Shown here piece after piece: positions 34,516 to 48,780 of a stretch of DNA of 64,000 bases. The DNA lies in contig JAKTNV010000001.1 of NCBI GenBank assembly GCA_022747635.1, positions 45,268,446 through 45,332,445 on the forward strand. The letters are read 5' to 3'. Origin of the DNA: Hetaerina americana (Eukaryota > Arthropoda > Insecta > Odonata > Calopterygidae). Position 1 is the first letter of the stretch, and every line of letters starts with the position of its first letter. The position numbers and the translations under genes were made by a program. Below the pieces are notes generated by a model. That model made no database searches. It had not been told where the DNA came from and saw nothing but the letters and a program-made list of their open reading frames with translations.

Positions 34516-37399
34516 TACCATTTAATGCGTTACTTGAATAAATAGTCAAAAGGAAAGCTTTTAAAAATTCATGAATGCATACTTTGGAATTTATAGCACA
34601 ATAGCTTTCATTGTAAATTTGTGAGGTATTGTCTTTTCCTTACAAGTATTCGAATTTTAGGTTTCTCTTAAGACCCTTGAAAAGATCGCAGCTGTAATTC
34701 GTTTAGATATTTTTTAAATTTATTTTGAAAATTATATAATTTGTGTAGAATGCGCTGAATTTTACTCTGAGCAACTAAACTCTGGTATTATATACAATAT
34801 TTGGATTCGTGCATACAGATCCCAATCAAGTAAAATAGGACTTAGAAAGAAACACATACAAACTAGAAGAGGAATGCTAGATAAAATGTTATCAAGAAGA
34901 TGAACAAAGAGAGTTTGGGGACTGAGAGAAAAAATGTTGCATAGTTAAATTGGCCAGAGACTAAATTAAGATCAAAATAAAGGAAGAACTATGGAGGCTT
35001 TTAGAAGACGTCGCTTGAGAATAATATTGAACATTAGAGCCGGGAACGGTTATTAGCTCCTTCTTGTTCTTTAATTTTTAGAATTCAGCAAATTCAAGTA
35101 TCAATGTTTAAGGAGAAGAAAGTTCTCGCTCTTTTAGTTTCAGGAGAAAATGGAGCAATTTGGGTTGTTATATTTAAATTATTCCATGCAAGAAATTGAA
35201 GGAGATTACCGAGTAAAAAGTTTTCGAAACGATAACAACGAGGATATAATGAAGATTTAACTTTTAGTAGATGAGAATTAATGATAACTTTTAATGAAAT
35301 CAGATATATTTAACACAATTACTCCGGAGTTTTCAAGTTGACCACTTAAAGACGACAGGTACAGCATGATTGATATTTATTAAATTATATTTGAATTTTC
35401 AGGAATAATATGAATATTGATATTTATTTTCGGTTTGCTTGAGACCTCTTCATCCAATGAAATTTAAATGCATCCTGTCAAACGTGAATTCGATGTAAAA
35501 CTATGGTAGTTTAAGTAGCCGAATTAGTTATCATGTTTTCTCGGTGAATCATATGTTTTATTGTCATAAAAGGTGATTTTTGAGCCATCTGTGCTTGCAT
35601 TTCTCATTGAGTTAAAATTCAGCTAGATACATCAAAATTCAAATGTTATCCCTACTTTCTCTTTTAAGGGTCGAAACCTATTGGAACCACTATATTTTGG
35701 ATACATCGATATTTGAATATTTTCAACGGAATATAAAATTATCGCAGATTGTCTTTCAAAATCTACTTGTTATTAAATAACTTACCCTATTGTATTGCTT
35801 GGGTGTTTAAATTTGTGTGTGCAGTTTTTATTCCAAATTGTGGAGTAATCATTATTAATTTATATTTAGCTCATATTACCGATTGATCATTAGAGTAATG
35901 TAAAACTTCGCCATATGAAGTTTTCTCGGAATTGGTATTCAAAATATCCTGTCTAAAGGTCACCGAGGTTTTTTTAATTACAACAATATTTTCCTTTTCT
36001 GAAAATAATTCAGATTAAAATGCAATCTAGGTAGATTTAATTTTAACTATTATTCAAATATAAAATTTTCCTGTTACTTTATCCGAAGAGCGATTAACAA
36101 CGAAATATGTTCTTAGTGATTTGCTTTGAAGGAATTGGTATTAGGTTTGCATAGTAAAGAGGAAGTTCTCAATTGGACGTGATCAGGGACAGAGAAGGAC
36201 ATGAGTATGTGGAAATATGTATATTTGAAAAAGAATCAGTAACTCAAAGAACTCCGCTCTTGTGCTAGTAATTACACTATAATTACTACTAATTAATTCA
36301 AAAACTGATTTGATTACATGCTTGGACTCTAAATAAGCGTCCTCAACTTCTATTAATGCTCTTTCGATGCGGCGCGTGAAATATCCGTTCTTTCGTTGAT
36401 GAAATACGGATTCAATTCTTTTTTATCCAACCAATATCCACATAAGTAACAAAGTATAAAATGATTAAAATGAAGTTATTTTGCTAATTATTTCCGTGGA
36501 GTATTTTCAATAAACGGCAAGTATTATATACATTAGAGTAATTCAGACTATTGCATGCGTTTAAAAAACATAGAGCTAACTCAGGAATAGAGGAGAAAAT
36601 ATGACTTACAACATTAACATAAACAACACTTGTAACACGCAAGTGAATAATACAGATTATATGTAATATATTGCAAAAGAATGAAAAAACCACCCGGAGC
36701 CCAAAATTCTCTCCCAGAAGACACTTGATCATGTGAAGTGATTGTTTTAGTGAGGTGAGGCACCTTTTACTAAATAGCATAGACCACAATATATTTTATA
36801 CTTCTTTTGCGTTCGAACGGTGCGCCATTTAAATTTAAAAAAGAATACGTACTAATTCAGATTTTTTACTCTATATATTACGGTCCATGTTAAAATTCAT
36901 GGTGATCCGGTTTTAAACATCTATTCAAAAGTAAGCTAGCAAAAGTCCAACGGCATATTACCCCGGGCAATAAATTCATAGTTTTGGTGTTTAATACGGA
37001 AAGGGGATATAATAAATTAAACTAAGTCCTATGACCAGTTTCATCGCTTCATTTCGAAACATTTTCATCGCCGTTTTTCCACACCCAAAAAACATACGCC
37101 AACTATTATGCATCCTTTTACGATATGATACCATCTTCAATTAGTTTCGTTCCACTGGTAAAATACACTCAGGGATGCAATCGCAATCGGCGAAGTTAAT
37201 TACCCTCTCCAACAATTGATGTCACCATCAAACTGCGAGCCCTCGTTGGGCTCCTTCTATCACAAATTTCGAAAGATGAAACGATCCCGCTTCCTCCGAA
37301 ACAAGGCGCGCCTTTGTAAGGAACCTTAGGGGAACAAACATTGAACTCCTTCAGAAGGGAAGGAGCACCAAGAAAGGAGCTCCCTAATAAAACCTCGCA
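34516..37399. other. AT-rich DNA, no feature recognised
   Basis: About 2.9 kb. The longest frame (36484-36789, minus strand, 101 codons) shows no family motif and lies in very AT-rich sequence. I do not call it. Confidence 0.5.
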
Positions 37400-37990
37400 A
37401 CCCGACTTTACAGCCTTCTCTCTTTATCCTTTGCTCACTCCCTCCCACTCCCTTCATCCCATCCCCCAACCCCTCTATCATCTCTCCCCGCCACCTGACA
37501 AAAATCCTCCTCCTCCTCCCTCACCCCCTCTCGCCTCCCGTGGAGGACGCGAGGTCGGAACACTCCTTTCACCGGCATAACCAAAACCCCCTCCGGCCCC
37601 TCTGAACCCATTCCCTTCCCCTCTGCCGAGACCCCCAACCGCTCGGTACAAGTTAAACGCTTGTTGAAATATGGAATCTTATCCTTTGTGAGACCACCCT
37701 ACTCTCCGACACCTTCTGCAAATAGGGCCACGCGAGGCTGGCTTACTCGTTACCTTTTCAGGAAGCGAAATTCGAGCAGTGGGTCCCTTGGTGGGTGGAA
37801 CGGCAGGTGGGAACGGAGTGGGTGGGGAAGTGCGGTTAGGACGGGCGTGGGCGCAAAGGGAGCGGGAGTGGAGGATAGGGTGAAGGGGAGAGAGGTGTGA
37901 TAAAGTGAGTCCCGAACAGTAGAAGGAGCGGGGTAGTGGATATGGGAGTGTATTTCGAGAGGAAAGGATGGACGCGATTACCACGGGTGA
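37400..37990. repeat. Strand-switching CT/GA-rich island
   Basis: The plus strand is pyrimidine-rich from about 37420 to 37640 and purine-rich from about 37770 to 37980. It is GC-richer than its flanks. Open frames are compositional. Confidence 0.7.
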
Positions 37991-38879
37991 AAGGGAGAGA
38001 GCATTGAGAGTAGTTTCATCTGCCTGAATTAAAGTGGTTGATTTGCGTAGTCTGCTTGAATATTGGTTCCCGAGTTCTGTGGTGGAATGATTTCTAAATC
38101 TTTAAAATTGTAGTTCTTATAGTTTGTTAGTGAACCAGCAAAGTTAATTACTAATATCCAAGAATACCGAGAGAAATTAATGCAAAACCTGAAATGTTTC
38201 TATTATATTACCGACAATTTTTTAACAATAATTGTAAATTATTTTCTTTGAAATCATCATTAATAAAAAATGGGTTCACATACGTTTACAAACTTGTTAC
38301 TAAACTTACTGGAAACACAATTCTCTAAATGTGGTCAAAAATCCTCATCAAGTTTAATGCCTTAATCCTTAAAATACCAATACCCCGCAGTAATCAAGAA
38401 GTTTGGTTTTGACAGGTGGGGGAGGAGCTCATCCCGAACCGAATCTTATGGAAATGTGAAACTTTTATATTCGGGTTAGTAGCTCACCAAACCTAAGTGG
38501 AATAATTTCTTTTTTTACTCTCATAAAGAATGCCTCGGCGTAACCTACTCTTACTTCAAATTTGTTTATCTTTAATTAGAGTGGATACCAGAGTAGTATG
38601 TAAGCATTCTCGAGGTCGTAAAGACGGGCGATACATGTATTTATATAATACTTCTAACAATTTTCTGTATGATACAATCGTTAATTTATGAATGGGGCGT
38701 GATGGTATTTGCCTTGATTTTTTGCCGCTTGTTTTTCTCTTCTCATCGTCATAATCACCTCCGGTTTGTACCACTCCTCAATTTATAAAGAGCGCTCCTG
38801 GCGGCACGAAAAACCCTGGGAAACCAGAAATGAAAATTAAACCAATTATTTTCATCCACGGGGGAAGAACTCTCCCGTT
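37991..38879. other. AT-rich DNA, no feature recognised
   Basis: About 890 bp with no recognised feature. Confidence 0.5.
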
Positions 38880-39480
38880 CTTCACGCGTCAATTTCATCT
38901 CCGGGAGAGGGAAGGCAGTCGGAATCGGAGAGTTAACTAGCAGAGATTTGAGCCAAAGTGTGAATAAGGAAAGATGGCAACGAGTTATCCGAGGCTTAGG
39001 ATCGAGGCGAGGGGGGTCTTAGATGCCGCCCTCGGTCTCTGAGGATTTTTCAGGGAAAGGAGTGAGGGGAGGAGGAGGAGACGGAGGGAGAGAGTGGAAA
39101 AGCCTGGGACATAATTCACAGCCACGAGCGGAATCTTTAAACGGATATTCGCAGAGTAAATCACACTCGAGGTGCACGAGTGTCCTCTTCTTCTTCCTGG
39201 AGGTCTCCTCTTGAGGAAAGGAGGTGTGTTGGAGGTGAAGAGGTTGGAGGAAGGGAGGAGAGGTGAGGAGGAAAGAGATGGGGTGGCATGAAGGATAAGA
39301 GTGGTTTACGGAATGGCTCGGAGGGTGAGCGTTAGAGGGAGAAGGGACGAGGCAAGTAAGATGAAGTGAGTGGGGAAGTCTTGAGAGGGAGGGATGTAGA
39401 GAGAGGGAGAGAGAAGAGGCCATCGGTACATATATCACGTTCGGCATTCAAGGGAGAGAGGAGAAGGAGCTTCTTTTTAT
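38880..39480. repeat. Purine-rich (GA) island
   Basis: The plus strand is dominated by GGAGG, GAGAG and GGAAG, most strongly at 39010-39110 and 39200-39470. The 142-codon minus-strand frame (39019-39447) is Ser/Pro/Leu-rich and compositional. Confidence 0.65.
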
Positions 39481-39754
39481 TCAAGATTCGATTGAGTAGA
39501 TTGAGCACACAGGCGATGAAGCCCGCCGCCTCTAAGGCGAGATACTGGAAAAGTAAAGGCAGTATAGAAGATAGGATACGGGGTCTCTTTTTTATATGAG
39601 AATGGGATAGGCCTAGAGTTGGTACACGCATTTAGCGAGTAGTTAGGATGTGATTTACTATGCGCATCGGGAAGGACCGCAGAGTTCTTGTCGGTATATT
39701 TCGAAGTGAACTCTCTGGCATCGCTTTGTTCAGTAGTTATATCACAAAGCTAGC
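39481..39754. other. Unassigned sequence
   Basis: No feature recognised up to the tail of LINE copy 3. Confidence 0.4.
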
Positions 39755-40009
39755 TACATCTACATCTACATAATGCCCCGCAAGCCGCCGCAAGGGCGTG
39801 TGGCGGGGGGTGCTGGGTCACCAACCGTAAAAAGGAACAATACCACATGCAAAACAACAACGTGGAAAATTACACCCACAGCAGCGCAAAAATCCCTTCA
39901 TCCAACACTCATGCAAACACATATACCGCAAACCAGCAAAAATCTGCACCCCAGGATGCAGCACAAAAGCCATCCTACAACGCGCAATCCAGGACACAAC
40001 AAGCAAGAA
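39755..40009 (-). mobile_element. CR1-group LINE, copy 3, 3' end only
   Basis: A minus-strand fragment holding only the last 255 bp of the family: a TAGATG tail of about three units, the 33-nt hairpin block (39776-39808) and part of the 3' untranslated region. It matches copy 1 (19689 to about 19960) at roughly 90 percent by eye, with one short internal deletion of about 10 bp. Similarity stops at about 40009, the truncation point. It has no coding sequence. Confidence 0.93.
39776..39808 (-). other. LINE 3' hairpin block, copy 3
   Basis: Base-for-base identical to the block at 19718-19750. Confidence 0.85.
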
Positions 40010-43000
40010 TGATGCCATGATGAAAACCGGCAGGTAAAGAAAATGAGTTTGGAGACCAAGGATAACAATATTGCCGGTGGTAAACTAAACCAGCGATTGA
40101 ATTTGAACGGTGATAACTCTACTGAGTTGATTAGAATATATAGAATTGAAGTCAATCAAGTTATTGATACTTCCAACAACGGGACTGTACCTAAAACGTC
40201 GATAGAAGGTTTCCGCAGGATTGTATTTTCTCCATTTAATTTTTTTTAGGGATTACCTAATAGCTGCGTACTGACCATTTTTTAAGATCCAAAGTTTCAT
40301 TTCTTGCATAAAGAACGAAATCGTCGATAGGAACTGACCCAGTGGCGATAGTATGCGACGACTTTAACCGGAGGAAAAGCAAAGGGTTTAGTCTTAAAAA
40401 TGTCCAATATTCCGCAAAAAAAACCGATTTAAAAAATAAAAGAAGCTAGAACTCATCTGCATAAGTTTTTCGCGGAGTATTTGATTAATCAGCACCAAAC
40501 TATTGATATATTTCGATCATCCTGTAAACTGCAGTCTAAAATGAAATATCCCATGGTATCATAATATCCACATTATTGCCCAGTGCCAAGCCCTTAATGG
40601 CACCTCAGTTTGCCCATTCTGAAATAATTGCGATTCAACATGCAATTTCGTGCACACAACAATGGGGTGAATGCTGTTCCAACATCCTTGTCACGCACAA
40701 TTCATGGGAAGCGGTGTCCCTTTATACATTTTAAGTTGTCAAGTTTGGAAGAGCTTCGCGGAAGATAAAAACCTGCTTAAAATTCGCGGTGGGCATAGTC
40801 ATGTGGCACGTTGACGGGAAGAATAAAGAATTTCACGTCTTAAAAATGACACTATAGATGGATTTCCCACAAACTTCCCACCGCACCGTGTATATGTTTT
40901 TCCTGGTAATCGTAAGTTGTAATCATTACGCCGAAGGTACGTGATGCCATCCATTTTACACGGTTAAAAACAACAATTCAAAGAGATCTACTGATTTGCG
41001 CGGAGGAGTGTGATAGTTGTTTATGTGAGGATGGAGGAAGGCTTACTGGGACGGGAGAATTTGTGGGAAAGGAGACCTTTCCGCACGCAAACAGAAACCT
41101 CCAAGCATGTCTCACCTTATAGAGGAGGTAGCATACGTATAGGAATTCTGCCTGAGGCGGCGTAGAAGTATCACGTGCACATAAGCTCGTCACGCAGAGG
41201 GCCAAACACTGATTCTTTCAAGCGAGTTGTCGGTAGTTACTACTTACCCTTTCCAATGTATGGAAATTTAACTTTCTGGTAAGTACCAAGGTAGGTATCG
41301 TGTATTCCGTCGTTGACAGAATTATTCTCTTGAATCCTATCCCAGCGGGCAGCTGCGACTAAGGTATTTCTACTAAAAGTGCCTTAATCATTATCTTAAT
41401 CATGGGCAATAACATTTAATCCTAATTTAGAGTATTTTAGTTATCATGAAAGAAACAGGCCGTTATTTCAAAGGAAACACGCATTTTGAGGTTCTGTACA
41501 TGCTCAAATCATTTCTCAACTCTGGCCGTCCAAGTGTATAAGAAAAGACTTGGATGGGACTTTTGGGTACGAAAATTATTTTTGTATCAAAATTAGATAA
41601 ATTAATTACGGATTTGTGTCGTCATCGGATCATTGGAAGTCAAAATTCTGGCCTAATATTCAGCGTATGATAGTGGCTCCACCCAAAGAAAATATTTCAA
41701 AATAGAAATTTGCAAAACTATTTTAATAAGACTTAGAAATTTCCCGAAGCTCAATTTTTAATCTCATTTTTGAATTATTGGTATGAAAATTCATCCATTA
41801 TATGGATAACAAAATGTCTTCATCGGCTAGCCATTTACTGTATCTCTCAATAAAAATGTACTCAATTAAAATTCAAATACGGATTTTTTTGTGATTTATT
41901 GATCTTTTGAATTTGGAAATAAACTGTAGTGTACTATAGAAACCCACACACTTCAATCGGATAAAAATGAATTTCTAGAAATTAACTTTTATAAGGTTAA
42001 TTGGTGAAATATAATGATTTCTGTCAGCATTTCTGCAATCATTTCTACATTTACTGGCACAAATAAAAGAAATTCAGAGAATTGATAGACGCAAAAGGTG
42101 TAAATTATTTAATTCTATCCTTATCTTAGATGATGAAAAGGAAAACTGTATGAAGCAACTGATATGCCGATCTTATCTGATTTTAATAAATTTGCATTGT
42201 TTCATCCGTCATATTTCCTGTAATCATTAGCAGAATATAAGGCAAGAGGAAGAGTGGTGGAATCTATTGATTTATTGGAATTTATAGCGTTTAACTTTTT
42301 GTTTTGAGTAATTGACATTTACTGCTTCAGGTCTTAACTTCGTGGAATCTTCACATCGTTATAACAAGCACTCTACCATGGAAGTGATTTTATCGAAAGC
42401 ATTAGTTACAAAAATATGATCGTGCGGTCAACATTATCATGCGAAGTTGTGACTCTCACCACATCCCAGAAATGAAAGTAATATTTTCATGTTTATCTGG
42501 CGAAAGAAAGTTTGCTCTACCTTAAGGAATTGAATGTCATCCCATCGCTGTTAATCGAACGTGAGAAAATGATCTTAACGAGCCTATTTAATTTTTTTTG
42601 GAATCCAAACATTTTATGCAATAAGTAATACAATCATTGTGCCCACATAACTATAAACTGTCAACTGTGTGTCGCTTTCTAAAAAATTATCGGATATAAT
42701 TTTCCATTTGTTTAAATATCATGACAAAGTATATAACTTGTTGAACTGAACATACGTAACGTTACATCAAATTTCAGATTTTTACGAACGGCAATCTTTA
42801 GGTGTGAAGGGTTTAAGTTGCAATTGATTATTTATTTATGAAAACGCTCCAATGAAAATGTGGATATACATACCTAGCTCCATTAAATTTCTATGGATTT
42901 GAGTAAGAGCGCAGTATCTTTACTGAAACCGTGCGTGAAATAAAAGAATACTGAGGGGCAAATGCAAATGACTCGTTTGGCGAAGAGTGGGAACGAGACC

Positions 43001-44859
43001 TTAATTCGTGGGACACTCCAGCGTTCTCGTTCCGCCATTTTATACGACCAGCGTTCCCTTTATGCCTTCGCAGAAAGGCCATGAATATTGGGGTCCGCGC
43101 CTGCCTAAGAGCGCGCGGGATGGTATAATTTAGGAGAGCGACAAGATTGCTTCAAAGCCCGTAAAATGCTCTTCTCTTTATATTCACAGATGAGAAAAGG
43201 GTAAACCGAATTCATGTTCCCTTCCATAACCCCAGAAACAACCTACAAGAAATGAGAGGGGCGTTCATTTTTTATTTAACGAATAATTCATGTTTTTTTA
43301 TCTCTTCCCCAGGGAGCGATGAAGACTCTTTAAGTCTCTCCATTCAAACTGTTCGCACTTTTTTGCCAACGAGGTTAATGCCTTATTATGTTCAGTTGAT
43401 TTAAATCACTCTCATCACGTACGTCCTCCATAAGTTATCAGGGCAGTTCATTATTGCAATTAATGCGTTTTTCTCTAAAGAAAACTATCTCCGAAACTAA
43501 TATTGAAGGGACGTATTACACAGTTATGGGTTCCAATAATTCTATAAAAGCAGCATGAAAAACAACAATCTAATAATAGTCACGGATCATTGAAGGCCCG
43601 ATCAAAATGAAGCATGTGTATAAATGTAGTCCTATAATATTTCACATTGGGTAAGTTGTGGAATTAAAATGAAATTGATCATATATAGGTTTTTTGTAGA
43701 ATTCATGAAACGGATACCCGTGCTAATTTCTACATTTCAATTGGCATTCATCAGGCACGAGTAAACGGCCAATGTATTATTTATGCACAAAAAAAATCGA
43801 AGCTTGCCATTTCTATATTTATTTTGCATCCGCCACTGCCCTTCTTCTCTCAGTTTCTCACTCCCATTTCCCCTTCCGAACATTGCTCATCCCTGTCAAG
43901 ACACATAGGAAACGACGTACTAGATAGCTTTTCACACGCAGACGGAAGGGCATCTAATAGATGGCCATACTCAAGCTATTTATCAATTTTTCAGGAAAAA
44001 ATCGTCCGTTATAGATATTTAATTTTTATTACATCATAATATATTTCAGACTGGTAGTTTTTTGCGGATTCTGTTCATTCGGTGCTAAATAGGTACGGCT
44101 TCTAAATCAACGTTCATCTCTATTGCATTAATAAACACTCCATTTGCTTTTTTAATATATTTCCTCCGTTGAAACATTTTCCACTGAAATGACTAATAAA
44201 TATGAATGGCAATCAAGAAAATAAACGTTTAATTTTTTTAATGACAGTGAAAAAATCAGTATTGGTCCTCAATAAATCGCAATTTTTTCACTAAGTGGTT
44301 TATTTTTTAAACTAATTATTTTAAAAACTTAATAAACTTACAAATCACGTATTATGCTAACATTTCATTATAATTCCAGTCTATTACAAGGCTTACTGCA
44401 ACTAATTTAGTAAACTGCAATGTTTTAGTGTAATTGATGCATTAGGCATAGATTTAATTTACAAAAATCGTTGTTTTGAGCGATCAATTTTCAGTCAGTC
44501 GAGCGTCTAAAAAGGTATTATTAGCATTCGCTCATTATTGTTTCCTATAGCTCAATTTGTTTATTCTTAAGATATCACATTCCTTAACGCCAATATCCCA
44601 GTTCAAAGAGCGTCTATTTAATAAAAAACAATGACTGTAGGTACTCACTCACTATAAAATATTCCCAGGGAGAAAATACTGGGCAGTTGATGATGAATAT
44701 AGGTGGTTTACTAAAGCTACCTACACGCTCTCAACATTACGTGGAGCTCCTTTTTCTACTTTTTCCGGCAACACAAATCAAAGCACGTCGTTTTCATCCG
44801 GCGCGTCAGCAGACAAACTCCTCGCAGTCACACAAATCGCGAGCAGAAATGAAATAGTT
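40010..44859. other. AT-rich DNA, no feature recognised
   Basis: About 4.85 kb, the longest stretch without any element I recognise. Open frames are under about 80 codons. A slightly GC-richer patch at 42940-43130 includes CCGCCATTTTA but no coding signal. Confidence 0.5.
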
Positions 44860-45930
44860 CATTCTCTCTCCCCAGGAACAATGAAAATACTTCCGACCCC
44901 GTTTCCGTCGCGCAAGAATGAAACCCAGATCCCAATAAACACTGCGAACCTATAGCAGGAGTTTCGGTTGGGTCGGAGAGTTCCGGAGGCCGTGGAAGTC
45001 GTAAGTATCCGGGACTTTTTTCTCCGGCGGGTGGAGAGCAGGGTTACCGAGGAGGAGGGGTCGGGGAGGGCGCGGAGGAGGGTAGGGGATGAGACGGAAG
45101 CCGAGGGGTTTGGAAGTGGGCAAAGGCGTGTGGGGTGGGATGGTCGGGAAGCTAGGAGAAAAGGCATCTCCCTTGAGGGAGTGAACAAAAGGGTCGAAGG
45201 ATGGGGGCTCGGTGAAGGGAAGGAGACGTTGTTTGGGGTGCGGGGTGCAGTGCGGTAGAATGAAGGAGGCGACACAAAAAAGGGAAGTGGGGAAGTGGTC
45301 AGGTACAACTTGACCTCCTCTCAAAGGAGTGGGGAAAGTAAGAGGGGACACCGAAGAGAGAGGGGGGAGAGGGCAGATGAGGGAAACGGGGAGGGTGTAC
45401 CGCGCCCAAGTGGGATGTATGTGGAAAACTAGAACGGGGAACGGGGGTGGGGCGACGGTTTCTTCGCAGGTGGAGAGGGAGGTGATCGGTCCAGCGGGAG
45501 CCCCTGAGAAATGGCCGCCCCAAAACCTTCCTCTAGCCCCTCCCTTTTATTTTACCATCCCCTCCTACACCTGCCCCAAAACATACTCCCCCCCCCCCCG
45601 GCGTTGTTCGTTGGTGCCTGCCCGACTCCCAATGCCGCCGCTGAAGAGAAAACGGACGACGGAGGGGTCAGTTTGCCGGAAGGTTTGCAGGTGGCAGTTC
45701 TTAAAGGGGAGGCGGGGCGGGAATGGATGAGGGCCGAGTGAGGAGGTAGTGTGAGTGGGCGGAATGAGATATTACGCGCGGGGTTTGACGGGTTGGGTGG
45801 CGCACAGGAAAGGGGACTTTCGGGGCGAGAGAGAGAGAGAGAGACAATGTTTCTGCTGGATTTAGGGAAATTGAAGGGCTAAGAGGGGAAACGGCGGAGA
45901 GGAAGCGAAGTAGAAAATGATGTAGCGGGT
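44860..45930. repeat. Largest GA-rich island with a CT insert
   Basis: About 1.07 kb of GC-rich, mostly purine plus strand (45010-45500 and 45640-45920), broken by a pyrimidine stretch at about 45520-45620 with a run of ten C bases. A GA dinucleotide run lies at about 45828-45843. Overlapping frames of up to 149 codons on both strands are low-complexity, so I reject them as genes. Confidence 0.72.
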
Positions 45931-48069
45931 GTGGAATCAAGAATAAGCGTTGCGTGTGCGGAGACTAGTTTGACCGGTGGCGGAATTAAATTTTGGGCGT
46001 AAAATTGAGTTGCATTTTTGAAAAATTTCATAGTTTTCCAAGGAACTTCATAGAGACGTTTTCAAAACTACTTTACACGGACTAGTTCATTGCTAATGAC
46101 GAATCTGTAGCACTAATATTATAAGTTCATTCATTCGCACCTTAACTGTCCTGGGACTTAAAAAAGATATTTTTCTTTTATATTCAGTAAATAATAATGT
46201 CATAAAAAATAATGCAACGAAAAAATAAATTATATTTGCAAAAATACATTCAAAGGATGTTCTTTGCTTCATCATATTTGGTGTGCCAACTAAACAAGCG
46301 GAAAAATGAACTTAGAAAAAACTGTTGAAATTCCACGCATAGACCCTTCTATAAATTATTCTGCAGAATTAGTTCAAAGAACTTTCCATGGAGAATTCAT
46401 GCTGAATAGTTCCTGTAAATCGCTGTAACGTAAATCCTAGAAGAACATTCATTTGGCCGTTTAAAGCGCGTGCGAAGAATGCTCATTGGGAATGCTCGCA
46501 GTTAGTCATCGAGGAGCGTTTCTTGAAATATGAAAAGGTGAGATAAGTATAAGATACGTATTCTTCAAGAACAATTTTTACGCTTTCAACTTCCTGATAA
46601 ACGAGATTTTCAATGCATATCCATTGACAAATACATGTGTGTGCATGCATATCGCCGTATTTCATGTACCAAAACTATATTTAGATGGATTAGCTATTAT
46701 TAACAAATATTCTTTCATGAATTTTCTGTCACTAGAACAGAAACACAAAATTTAAATGGTTGAATTTTGCTTTAAAATCACATTATTTGCTACAAAATTC
46801 AAGCATCCCATTGTTCGGGCCTTCTGCATAATTCTACCGAATGGTTTGGCTTGCATACATTTCCGAAGTATCAGCTAATAAAGAATGTGTATCATGAGGT
46901 ATGCTAAACGCATCCAGGATAGATGCTAAATGACTATTTATTGCATATTTATTTTTAAATTTTCTTTTGAAATAATTTAAGAAGGTAGATTCTTTGCATA
47001 AATGCAGGCACTATTCGCAATAGATCCCCGCACAAATATTCCTTGCTGTGATAGCAGAGAAAATGACAGAAAATTGCAAACAAGCCGAGAAAAATTGCAA
47101 AAGCCCTTATTTTGAGCATAAGCACAATCTTTATTGGTCATTCGTAAATCATGACAGTTCATAAAATAGATGCGGAATGATACATTTCAAATTACCGATG
47201 GTTTAAATACATGCGAGAAGCGTATTTGGAGGTAGTTAAGCAGAAAGAATCCTCGAAAGAAAATAGCTCGGCGGGTATAGCTTAGTAAAAGCATCTAAGT
47301 ACGTGTATATTTAATGGGAGACATACACTATAGAAAAAATAAAGAAATAGTTCCGTTACTTACGCTAATGTTAACTTGGAAAAGTGAGAATCCAAAAGAA
47401 AATACTGATTTGATAATACTGAAACTGTGCATGGGGAACGTATATGGATACGTAAATATTTGCATTATAACAAATATATTTCAATCACTATATATATATA
47501 TGTATTTTGAACTTCATAGGACTCTCCAAAGTCTACAATTTTGTTATTAAAAAAGTCTCATAGAACTGGAATTCATATTTTAGCTTGAGAATGTATCTAT
47601 ATCTTTTTTGATCAAATACAAGAATAACAGTACGACCTGAAACATGCAAATGCGGATCCTGAGTAAATTTAATATTTAATTCTGCCAGCTTAAGTACATG
47701 GTACACGGCTTAAATGATATTTCGCATGAATATGGTTTCCGATGAGTTCGATAAAATTAATACACCCACTCCAGAAATAAGGGACTCAAAAAAATGAAAG
47801 CGCAAAGAAGATCAGAGTCATTTTTATATTGCTCGACAGTTCTAAACGACATTGAATTCAATGATTCTGATTTATTGCAGCAACTGAAAGTATCCTTTTA
47901 TGTCGTATCATATATATGTACAATCAAACTCCTTTCTTATGAGGACAGAATAGCTTAGGTTTAATGCAGTGAGTGAGTTCTCTACATAATGGGTGTGCCT
48001 GTGCATAAGTGTGCTTTCCTGCTACTGCAGAGGATGTGGTAGGTATACGTTTTGAATTAAGGCTCCCCA
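45931..48069. other. AT-rich DNA, no feature recognised
   Basis: About 2.1 kb with only short open frames and no recognised repeat. Confidence 0.5.
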
Positions 48070-48780
48070 TCAGAGAGAAGCGGCAACGAATCGGACGCCT
48101 ACGCGGATGGAAAAATAAGGCATTTTTCTCGGCAAAACCAAACGATTGAAGTTGAGGTGGTTATGGATTGGAATATAGTCGGTGGGCAAGTTCAAAGGAA
48201 ATGGCGAGTGAAGAGACATGGGAAGAGACTTTGTTGAGAACAAAAGAGATGAGGAACTGATGGAATGGGGTTGAGTAGAGGAAGGTAAAAATAAAAATAT
48301 CCGAGCCACGCTTTGGCTCAACAGGGTCTCTGGCCTTGAGGAAAAATATTGTTACGGCGTGTAAGTAGCCCATTCGGCCAATCATTCGCACAGGCTCACC
48401 GGAATGTGGGTGGAAAGTCCAGGGCAATACCCCCCCCCCCCCCCGCCTCCCGTTGGCTACTACCCGTTGTCCAAACTTCTTCCCTCTCAATCCGATGGAT
48501 CATTCCTTGTTCTCCAAGCGCCCTTCAGCTGTAGGGAGCACTCCGCTACCTCCCCTTCTCCTTTCCGCGCACTCCCTCCCGCTCCAGTCCGCCTCGTTTC
48601 CTCGCGGCCCCCATGGGGAAGGAGATATTCTGGCAAAAGAGTCCATCTCCCGTGGCACTCACTCGCCCTTCTTTCTCTCCCCGCTTCCCTCCATCTAGCC
48701 CTCTTTCTCTTCCTAAAACACCGCCGAGGGCTCTCCCTCCTCCTCGTTCTCACGGCTCGGTCATCATCGTCTTGCCTCTC
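48070..48780. repeat. Strand-switching GA/CT-rich island with a poly-C run
   Basis: The plus strand is purine-leaning at 48070-48260 and strongly pyrimidine-rich at 48420-48780. A run of 15 C bases occupies 48430-48444. Frames of up to 153 codons are compositional. Confidence 0.68.

Noticed and set aside
36484..36789. 101-codon minus-strand frame
   Set aside because: Very AT-rich context and no motif. Length is within chance for this much sequence.
44859..45741. Frames of up to 149 codons in the largest GA island
   Set aside because: Same reason: biased composition removes stop codons, and no domain is recognisable.
47270..47330. tRNA-like stretch (TATAGCTTAGTAAAAGCAT)
   Set aside because: It resembles a D-arm, but no acceptor stem, anticodon arm or B box could be found.
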